Shown here in pieces: positions 55,912-64,000 of a DNA stretch of 64,000 nucleotides. How positions within the stretch are numbered: the first letter of the stretch is position 1; each line of letters opens with the position of its first letter. The stretch lies in assembly GCA_017506865.1 (NCBI GenBank), contig JAFCMP010000512.1:1-64000 (forward strand). Direction: 5' to 3'. The notes beneath the pieces are model-generated. The model worked only from the letters and a program-made list of their open reading frames with translations, did not search any database and was not told the DNA's origin. The position numbers and the translations under genes were made by a program. Source of the stretch: Tribonema minus (lineage: Eukaryota; Sar; Xanthophyceae; Tribonematales; Tribonemataceae).

Positions 55912-58525
55912 GTGGCGCTAGCCGCTGTCGCGGCAACCGTGCTGGTGCAGAACAGGCATGCCATCAAGTATATTCCCGTGCTGCTGCAGCCCAACAAGGG
56001 CAATACTCGGAAGGTGCGTGTGCGCTTGGACTTGGACCCACCCAAGCGCGACAACGTATTGAAACTCCCAGAGTGCAGGACTTCCAGTTACTGTTCTGGT
56101 TAGCCTTGTTGCCCTCATGTTCGCCTTAATTTGTACCGTAGCAGATGCGGCCTACACGAAAGTGCTAATTCGGCAACGAATTGCATCGCTTCTCAAGTTG
56201 TCAACGCCTCAGGCATATCGTTGATGATTCCTCGCTGCTGCCACTGATGCCGCATAATTTTCGCATACATACTGCACTGCTTCGCGCACAATGCGCAGTC
56301 AGTACGGCAGCAGGACTGCTGAGCGCTAACACCACATCGAGGCTGAGCCACGCCACTGCAGTCGCGAGGTTTGAAGGGCAGTCACACTGCGTGCTACACT
56401 TCTTACTGAGCTCAGCATGATATATCCAACATCCTTCTGTTCATCATACACTCATCGCACCGGCTCAGCTGCCAGAGCTGCGTGCTTCAAGCGCTCATTC
56501 ACAACGCCCCGCCCCCGTGGCCTGACAGCACACGCATCACTGTCCCCTCTCCCCTCCTCCCCCCCCCGCAGATGCTCATCGGCATCGGCATCATCTACGC
56601 GTACGAGCAGGCGTGCGCCAAGGCGCTCCAGAAGCTCGGCCTCGCGCTGCCCAGCTCCCTCATCTCCATGATCTCCATCTTCGTCCTGCTCAACGCGTAC
56701 GCCGCCGCCGCCGGCGACGCCGCCGCGGACGCCGTCGCCGAGTACCTGCGCCCCGCCGTGGACCACCTCGGCAAGTGGATGCCGCTGTACCTCACGCCGC
56801 CGCTGGTGACGCTCCCCAACGCCGTCGCCGACCTCGGCCCGTGCGGCGCGGCCATGTGGGCCAAGCTCGGCGGCATACACGTAGTCGGCTGGCTCGCGAC
56901 GCTCAGCAGCACCGCTGCCATCGCCGCCGCCGTGGAGGACGCGTGCGCCGGCGGCAGCGGCAGCGGCAGTAGCAGCAGCGCCACTGCGAAGCGGCACGAG
57001 GAGGACGCGGCGCCGCCTGCGGAGCAGCCGCAGCGCGAGCAGGCGCCGCTCGACGGGGCGCCGCCGGCAGCAGCAGCAGTCGCCGCTGCTGCCGCGCCGA
57101 GCGACACGGAGGACAGCGGCGCGGGCGACGCGGCGGCGGCGGCGGCGGACGTGGCGGAGGCGCTGCTGTCGGAGGCGCCGGCGGAGGGGGAGGCGGCAGC
57201 AGCGGACGCAGCGGCAGCGGCAGCGGCGGCGCCGCCCGCAGCGACGGCGGCGCCGCGCGCCAAGACCAAGGAGGAGAAGTTCCGCGAGGCGTGGGGGGTG
57301 ATCACGGCGGCGTCGTTCGTGATCGCGCCGTTCTACAGCTCGTCGCCGGCCATGTTCAGCACGACGGTGGCGGCGCTGCTGAAGGGCAACGCGCTGCCGG
57401 CGCGCACGAAGGCGGTCGTGCACCCGCTCGTGACGTGCTCCGTCGTGACGGCGGTCGTCGCGGCGGTGCTCGGCCGCTCGGAGGGGCTGACCACGAGCGG
57501 CGCGCTCGCGGCGTACTTCACCAAGCGCGGCATCGCGTGCGGCGGCGCGGGCGACGCGTTCTTCGGCCTCCTGAGCGCGTGCTGCTGCGCGCTCGGCGTG
57601 CGCATGTACGTGAGCCGGCGCACGCTCTTCGACAACGCGGCGCCGCTGCTCGCGTCGTCGCTCCTCGCGGCGTCGCTGAGCCTGTTCGGGACGACGGCGG
57701 CGTGCGGCGCGGCGCGCGTCACGCCCAAGCTCACCTTCACGCTCGCGCAGCGCTCCGTCATGTCGTCGCTCGGCATCTCCGCGAGCCAGATCCTCGGCGG
57801 CAACGCGGGCATGGCGGTCGCGTCGATCCTCCTCACCGGCATCTACGGCGCGAGCTTCGGCAAGACGCTGCTGGACAAGATGGGCTACACCAAAGACAGG
57901 TGAGGCGAGGGGAGGGGAGCAGCCTGCGGCGCGGGGCACGCCTTCGAGCTGACGCGGCGCTGCGTGTACGCGCGTTCGCTGTCTTGTGTCGCGTGCGCAG
58001 CGCCGTGCCGCGTGTCGCCAGAAGCTGTGGGGGGCTTCACTCTCTGGCACGCCGTCCTCTCACCGCAATCCTTGACACATGTGTATCATGCAGTTGTGAG
58101 TTGATCTTTGCTTGCCCCGCCGCCGCGAGGCCGCCCGCCAGATGCACCTTCGCTCACCCCTCCATAACACCTGGCTCACGCGCCGCCACCACCTCTCTTG
58201 TGAACCTGGCTCACGCGCCGCCGCCGCCACCGCCGCCGCCACTGCCACTACGTTCAACTGCAAAGCGCTTCTGAATCAGCGGTTCTATACCTTGACCTCT
58301 GCTGTCTGTCCCTGCCGCCGCTGCGGCGCCCCCCGCAGGATCATCCCGCGCGGCATCGCGACGGGCGCGAGCGCGCACTCGATCGGCACCGCCGCGCTGC
58401 TGGAGGACGAGCCCGATGCGGGCGCCATCTCCTCCGTGAGCCTGTGCCTCACGGGCGTCTTCCACACGGCGCTGTGCAGCATCCCTGCGGTGCAGTTCGC
58501 GCTGCGCAAGCTGGCGCGCGCATGA
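55912..58525 (+). CDS. PLGG1: Plastid glycolate/glycerate translocator (LrgA/LrgB fusion)
   Basis: Recognised exons 55912-56013, 56572-57899 and 58339-58525 sum to 1617 nt (538 aa, N-terminus incomplete). The first half is LrgA-like: hydrophobic VALAAVAATVLVQ, then PSSLISMISIFVLLNAYAA and WMPLYLTPPLVTLPNAVADL. A low-complexity Ala/Glu/Pro linker of about 115 residues follows. The second half is LrgB-like: AYFTKRGIACGGAG, QRSVMSSLGISASQILGGNA and, in the last exon, GIATGASAHSIGTAALLEDE, the family signature. Plant PLGG1 sits in the inner plastid envelope and exchanges photorespiratory glycolate for glycerate. The acceptor of the main exon follows a C-rich tract. The targeting leader is not resolved. 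Confidence 0.85.
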
Positions 58526-59464
58526 GGAGGTGCGCCGCGCGCCGCCGCCGCCGCGGACGGAGTCGTGCGTGTGCTGGTGTGGCGCTGGTTGGCTGCCGTC
58601 GTTGGCGGGGGTGTTCACGTTTTTTCCGGCTGGGGAGGGGGGGTGGGGAGGGGGGGTGGGGAGGGGGGGGGTGGGGGGTAAAGCCTTGAGGGCTTTAGAG
58701 GCCGGCATGGAGTAGATTGGCGACTTTGGAGTGGGGTACATTGCTCGGCGTCTGTAAGGTTGTGCGAAACTGCACAGATCCTGATACGGCAGCACACGCT
58801 GTGAGACATCGTGTATGCGCGCGGGGGGGGGGGGGGGGGGGGGGGGGGGTACCACTGTACGACAAGTCCGAGTCCATGACTTTTAGCATAGCATGTTCCA
58901 TACAGCATAAAGTTTGTGGTTAGATGAGGTATCATGACGTTGGCCCCATGACAACGGTAGCGCTCACGATTTGTTACACTCGCCCGTATCGCCCCTTTGG
59001 CACGCCATTTCACCTCCAGGGTAGTAACTTGAAGTTTTTGGCATGTCGCCCGCGGCAGCGCCGCGCCGCACAGCCCACCTGCGCCAGCTAAGTGACTGCG
59101 TTTTCACCTGTGCTTGTGCTGGAAGTTTCTGTTCTGCGCTTGGGTGTTCTTACGTCTGCGCCAACGTTCAGATTGCATTGCACTTGAAGTAGTCGACTAG
59201 CGCCATGCACAATGCGCATGAGATGAACATATTCACAGTGGCATGACACCATCCCTGCATGCCACAGGTAGTCGATCAAGTAGGCAGTGACTAAAGTCTC
59301 TGCAACTCTCATTTGTCAACGTTACATTTTAGTGCGCACACATGCACTATGCATGGCAAACCAAAGGAGAAATAATTTTAATTTTTTATTGTAAAATTTG
59401 TTGGGCACGTCACCACCCTGACCTATGTCCGCGGGGTCCGGCGGCAGTGTAGTATTTCTGCAGC
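58526..59464. other. Spacer between PLGG1 and ALDH genes
   Basis: Contains G-rich blocks (58635-58680) and an uninterrupted 27-base G run at 58823-58849. No exon recognised. The ALDH promoter should lie in the AT-richer last part (about 59330-59400). Confidence 0.5.
58823..58849 (+). repeat. 27-base G run
   Basis: Uninterrupted G homopolymer in the spacer between PLGG1 and the ALDH gene. Confidence 0.85.
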
Positions 59465-60481
59465 ATGGCGGCCGCCATGCAGGACGCCATCGAGCAGCTG
59501 CTGGATTTTCTGAAGTCTCTTGATCCATCAGTGCTGTCGGCAGCTGTTGCAGGGCTGGTGGTAGTGGCGTCTGTGTATGGCGCCCTTGGACGTGCGAGCA
59601 TACCGAAGCTGAACATCCCGCTGGAGCCAGGTGCGGTCAGTGCCTGCATACAGCTCGATATGTACATCAGTGATGCCTCAGTGGTGTATGCTGTCCTCGA
59701 GCATACCATCCATATTGGCCACAATATTTTGAATTTCCGCAATGAACGAAAGTGTGCCAAACAATGCACCTGGTCGCCTGCAGATACGCAACCTTCTTGC
59801 CCGTTCCTTGCTCTGTGCAGCGGAGGCTTCGGATGATGGCCTCTCTGGCCCCTCCTTCCCTGAGATGCTGCTCAACGATCCTGCGCGCCCCGGCTTCATC
59901 CAGTGCTACGACCCCGCGACGCTGCAAAAGCTCGGTGAGGTCAAGGCGATGACTGCAGAGGAGGTGAATGAGGTTGTGGCCAAGGCGGCCGCGGCGCAAG
60001 TGGAATGGGCCAAGACCTCGTTCAAGGAGCGGAAGCGCGTGCTACAGACCATGCAGGAGTACTTTCTGGCGCATCAGGACGACATCGTGAGGGTCGCTTG
60101 CAGGGACTCTGGAAAGTCAAGTGAGCGCCTGTACCTGTGCGATTCTCCGGCCCATTTCCTGTCGCGCTGGCAGCAGTTCTCTGCTGTAAAACTGTTTGTT
60201 GCCGCACACCGTCTTCAAACACGCATTCAGCAGGCCTCTGTGTAGCTCTGCTGTTCCGCATCCGTTTCCTATTGCGACGACAGTTATGTGCTGGTACCAG
60301 ACCTACATCACAGCGGGGCCTTTCCGCTGCAACAGCGTTCTGGCATACAACGCACCTACATCGTAACTGCCGCCTCAGTGGTCTCGCGCCGCCTGCCCCA
60401 TCCCCGCACCCCTGCCGCTTTTCGCCGGAGTGCACATCCGCTAGGCCGCATCACTCACGTCCCTGAGGCACGTTCCCGACC

Positions 60482-60514
<33 letters not shown>

Positions 60515-63220
60515 TGTCTCAGAGGTGGATGCGCTGCTCGGCGAGGTCCTCGTCACGTGCGAGAAGTTCCGCTGCACGTGGGCGCACGGCGCGGCGTGGC
60601 TCGCGCGCGAAAAACGCCCGGCCGGCCCCCTCCTCCCCCACAAGACGGCGTACGTCGAGTACCACCCGCTCGGCGTGCTCGGCGTCATCGCGCCGTGGAA
60701 CTACCCGTGCCACAACGTCTTCAACCACGTCGCGAGCGGCCTCTTTGCGGGCAACGCCGTCGTGACCAAGGTGTCCGAGTACACGTCGTGGTCGTCGCGC
60801 TACTTTGGCGCCATCGCGCGCGAGGCGCTGCGCGCGTGCGGCCACAGCCCCGACCTGTGCGCGATCGTCACAGGTGAGGCAGCGGCGGCGCACCGGGGGG
60901 GGGGGGGGCGGGGGGGGGGGCGACTGCTGCTGGTGCTGCTGACGCGGGACGATGCCCTTGTTGCATGAGTCGCTTCTGAGCGCAGAGCAGGAGGTGGTGC
61001 TGCCGGCGGTCCACGGGACGTTGAGAAGTTGCCGCAGGCCAGCTTCACATGTGTCAACGCTGCAACGCTCCAAACTCATTGTTGGCACCACTGCCCCCCC
61101 CCCCCCCTCCCCTGCCCCCCCTGCCCCCCCCCCCCCCCGCCAGGCTTTGGCGAGGCCGGCGCGGCGCTCGTCGCGTGCCCGCAGGTCGCGCAGATCATCT
61201 TCACGGGGTCGCCGGGCGTGGGGCGCAAGGTCGCGGCCGCGGCGGCGCCGCTGCTCAAGCCCGTCATCCTGGAGCTCGGCGGCAAGGACCCGATGGTCGT
61301 GTGCGACGACGCGCGCGTCGCGGCGGTCCTGCCCTTTGCGCTGCGCGGCGTCTTCCAGAACTGCGGCCAGAACTGCTGCGGCGTGGAGCGCGTGTACGCG
61401 TACGCGGCGGTGTACGACGCGTTCTGCGCCGCCGCCGCGCGCGCCGTCGCCGCGCTGCGCCAAGGCCCCGCGCTCGGGCGCGACGACGTGGACTGCGGCG
61501 CCATGGTCATGCCCGCGCAGCTCGACATTGTGCAGGTGCGCGCGCGCGCGTGCGTGCGCGTGCTGTGGCGGCGAGGTCGCAATTGCTGTGTGCCGCGTAG
61601 TGCTGGGAAGCGCATTGCTGCGTATCAAAGGGAGTTTGGGTGAGGGGACTGCGCTGGGGAGGGCAGCGGTGGCGGCGGCAGCAGCGGCGGCGGCCGCAGG
61701 CGCACTAGGTGGTGGACAGAGGGGGGGGAGGGGGGGCAGTGCCCCGTGCGCACGTGGCGACCCGTCACGACAGCGCCCTGTACACAGGTCTCGCACTGCT
61801 GACCACACTGTGCAACCCGCCGCGACTGCGATCGACAACAGGACTCGCAGCCGCGCGCTGCCGCTGGTACCCGCCGCTGCAGGCACCCCCCCATCACCAT
61901 CTGATTTTAACACACCTCAGCAACTTCAACTGGTGACCCCCCCCCCCCCCCCCACGTGCTGCGCGCAGGCGCTGGTGGACGACGCCGTCGCCAAGGGCGC
62001 GCGCCTGCTGGCCGGCGGGCGGCGCAACGCGCGCTTCCCGGACGGCCTCTTCTACGAGCCCACCGTGCTGGCGGACGTGACGCACGACATGCGGATCGCG
62101 CGCGAGGAGGTCTTCGGCCCCGTCATGTGCATCCTCAAGGTGCGTGTGCGCGCGCGCGCACCATGCATTGGCAGCTCTGACATTCCACCTCTAACATTCA
62201 TTACGCCTTTAAGTCAGTCCCGCCGGTATTCACCACCGATTGGTAGCTTTGTCTTCAAACGCCCAAGGCAGTCTCGCCGGTATGCGGTAATCTTTAGTGC
62301 AGCAGTGCGTGTAGCGGGGTTCGGTGCAGCGTAGGGGCCGCGCAGCATGCGGCGCCTGACACCGTGCCGGTGTGGGACTAACGCTCGTTGGGGGGGCGCG
62401 GTGTACGCCATGTGCATCCTCAACATGCGCCGCGCGTGTGCACCGATGAATCGGTAGTGTCGACGTCAAGTCAACATCGTCGTTGTGCGGCGAGCGGCAG
62501 CGCGGCGGCGCGCGGCGGGAGTCTTGGGGTACTGCTTGCGTCTACGCCGCTCTGTGCGCGTGCTGCGTGCAGAGGGCTCCCGCAGAGCCTAAAAAGTGAA
62601 AACGATGCCACGGACAATGCGCGATTGCCGTAGGCTCGCACCTTGCCGCAGGCGGCCCACCACCGCAGGTGGCCACACACTTGTACATACATACATGCAC
62701 ACACATCCCTCGTCACGACACGCACCAGCGGCGCAACACTGACCAAGCCCCTGCACGCGCGCTGCGCCGCTGGGTTACCCCTGCGCAGGTGCCCGACGAC
62801 AGCGACGCGACCGCCGCGGCGCTCGTCAACGACTGCGCGTACGGCCTCGGCGCGAGCGTGTTCAGCGGCGACGCGGCGCGCGGCGCGCGCCTCGCGCGCG
62901 CGCTGCGCTGCGGCATGGCCTCCGTCAACGACTTCGCCGTCTTCTACATGGCGCAGGCGCTGCCGTTCGGAGGCGTGAAGGACAGCGGCTACGGGCGCTT
63001 TGCGGGGCCCGAGGGGCTGCGCGCGTGCTGCCTGCTCAAGTCGGTCGTGGAGGACACGGTGCCGTTCATCAGGACGGTCATACCGGGGCTGCTGCAGTAC
63101 CCGATCGCGCCGGGCGGGCTGCAGTTCGCGCGCGCAATGGTGGGCGTGACGTACGGGGCGGGCGCGTGGGCGAAGGCGCGCGCGGTGGCGCAGATGGTCA
63201 GCGCCATGTGGAAAAAATAG
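59465..63220 (+). CDS. ALDH22A1: Aldehyde dehydrogenase, ALDH22A1 type
   Basis: Six exons (59465-59630, 59821-60120, 60523-60873, 61144-61535, 61969-62139, 62789-63220) sum to 1812 nt, 603 aa, close to plant ALDH22A1 and related to yeast Msc7. A hydrophobic N-terminal helix (VLSAAVAGLVVVASVYGAL) suggests membrane anchoring. The NAD-dependent catalytic core shows GVIAPWNYPCHN (catalytic Asn), FTGSPGVG (nucleotide loop), ELGGKD (general-base Glu), NCGQNCCG (nucleophile Cys) and EEVFGPV. The C-terminus has the subfamily-specific LPFGGVKDSGYGRFAGPEGL, CCLLKSVVEDTVPFI and LQYPIA. The reaction is oxidation of an aldehyde to the acid; the natural substrate of this subfamily is not settled. Three introns end in long C runs before the acceptor (60483-60514, about 61094-61138, 61938-61953). 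Confidence 0.92.
60483..60514 (+). repeat. 32-base C run acting as polypyrimidine tract
   Basis: The uninterrupted C run is followed directly by TGTCTCAG and the ALDH exon at 60523. Confidence 0.85.
62120..62455 (+). repeat. Copied 3' edge of an ALDH exon
   Basis: ATGTGCATCCTCAAG|GTGCG at the true exon end (62125-62144) is echoed by ATGTGCATCCTCAACATGCG at about 62409-62428. A second pair, CAGTC(C/T)CGCCGGTAT, lies at about 62215 and 62270 between them. Confidence 0.65.
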
Positions 63221-63593
63221 GGTCGGAGGAGATGAAAGTGGGTGGGCTCAGGTGGCTGAAAACGTTTTCAGCAGCGTCGACGGATCGGTCGTCAGGCACG
63301 GTTGTGTCTCTCCGTCGTAAAGTGTAAGCCGGCGCAGTGCCATTTGGGGCAGCGCGGCATGCAACGACGTAACATCACAGTTGTTGACACATGTATTGTT
63401 GCATCTTACGCTTCTGCGCGGCTGTTGTGCGCGATGCTCCAGGACAGCTTGGCATGCGTTGCTTGCAGACCCGAGATTATTGGTATACCACTTGCTGCAA
63501 GGTGCGTGTGCATGTCTTGTCCCAATAGTGTGCATTGCTCAACCTTTGTCTGACACCATCAACTTCATCTAACCACGGGTGAAGTTTTTAGTA
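63221..63593. other. Spacer downstream of the ALDH gene
   Basis: No gene recognised. A TGTAA element occurs near 63324, and AACTTCAA/TTGAAGTT repeats begin near 63580. Confidence 0.45.
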
Positions 63594-63726
63594 TTTGAAG
63601 TTTCGACTGCGAACTTCAAGGGTAATATACAACTTCAACGGGGGAGTAACTTCAAAGTCGTGCGAGGAGCTCTGGCAACTGTTTAGTCCACAGCAGGTAC
63701 AGCAGGCTGGTGGCGTAGTGGGCGCC

Positions 63727-64000
63727 ATGATTACCCTGCAGCAACAGCAGCAGCACTCGCAGCAGCAGAGAAGCCCTTCCCCGACGTCCACGCCAGGCAA
63801 GGGCGGCAATGACACCCTTTTCAATGAGTCCTTTTACTCCCTGAATGGCTCTCTGCCCTGCGGCAGCACCATTTCGGCTATCATGGAGGCAGGGGGGGAC
63901 TCAGTGGGCGCGTCTCCTGCAGATGTCTTCAGGCTGCGCCGCAAGCCGTCCGCAAACGGCGTGTACGATTGGCAGTCCAGGCTCTGCCAGGCTCCGAGCT
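63727..64000 (+). CDS. 5' part of an unknown Q-rich protein, cut by the window end
   Basis: Not recognised. From ATG at 63727 the frame stays open to the window end: a Gln/Ser-rich start (MITLQQQQQHSQQQRSPSPT), then GGNDTLFNESFYSLNGSLPC, ISAIMEAGGDSVG and FRLRRKPSANGVYDWQSRL. The residue mix beyond the Q run is clearly protein-like. The frame is also open upstream to about 63594 (including CEELWQLFSPQQVQQAGGVV), so the start may lie in an earlier exon or this may be an internal exon. Confidence 0.6.
   Translation, partial: MITLQQQQQHSQQQRSPSPTSTPGKGGNDTLFNESFYSLNGSLPCGSTISAIMEAGGDSVGASPADVFRLRRKPSANGVYDWQSRLCQAPS

Noticed and set aside
56452-58050. 532-codon minus-strand open frame
   Set aside because: It is antisense to PLGG1, almost entirely R, A, E and H, and results from high-GC third positions on the opposite strand.
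60519-61913. 464-codon minus-strand open frame
   Set aside because: It is antisense to the ALDH exons with the same arginine/alanine-rich composition, so a shadow.

Overview
This is nuclear DNA from an intron-rich, GC-rich photosynthetic eukaryote. The sequence shows multi-exon genes on both strands, intron borders that are mostly GT-AG with a few GC-AG, C-rich tracts before acceptors, and short TTAGGG-type telomere-like runs scattered through introns. A plastid glycolate/glycerate translocator (PLGG1, LrgA/LrgB type) points to photorespiration. A protein built from tandem helicase-associated (HA) repeats is typical of stramenopile and haptophyte algae. A possible signal peptide followed by an A-F step at the start of that protein would fit a secondary red plastid. 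My best guess is a photosynthetic stramenopile (PX-clade-like) or a haptophyte. This is inference and no species is claimed.

Layout. 1.3-12.2 kb (-): a large HA-repeat gene of 14 recognised exons whose 3' end was not found. 12.2-13.9 kb: poorly defined, with a possible small minus-strand gene. 14.2-16.9 kb (+): a six-helix Frag1/DRAM/Sfk1 membrane protein. 17.7-28.7 kb (+): an ankyrin-repeat protein with a long P/Q-rich tail. 29.6-30.0 kb (+): a small hypothetical gene. 30.8-36.7 kb (-): a lipocalin/FABP-like (calycin) protein, head-to-head with an OTU-family cysteine protease at 37.0-40.4 kb (+). 40.4-43.0 kb: uncertain minus-strand exons. 43.35-43.65 kb (+): a BolA-family protein. 45.0-54.0 kb (+): a TPR plus Fe(II)/2-oxoglutarate dioxygenase-like protein. 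55.9-58.5 kb (+): PLGG1. 59.5-63.2 kb (+): an ALDH22A1-type aldehyde dehydrogenase. 63.7 kb to the end (+): the start of an unknown Q-rich gene.

I rebuilt the exon chains by hand from splice borders and reading phase. For the Frag1 protein, calycin, OTU protease, TPR/dioxygenase, PLGG1 core and ALDH the summed exon lengths are exact multiples of three (283, 414, 471, 524, 538 and 603 aa), which supports those models. The HA gene and the ankyrin gene each break frame by one base beside a C/G homopolymer, most simply an assembly indel.

The most striking feature is not a gene. Many introns contain several decayed tandem copies of the exon edge next to them, including the splice site: acceptor copies lie upstream of the real exon and donor copies downstream. 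The 2OG-dioxygenase gene has about seven acceptor-edge copies at 48.96-49.94 kb and about nine donor-edge copies at 50.04-51.06 kb. The same pattern occurs in the HA, ankyrin, calycin, OTU and ALDH genes. It looks like a genome-wide mode of intron growth by duplication of splice junctions, and may create decoy or alternative splice sites. The genes are unrelated housekeeping and regulatory loci, not one pathway.
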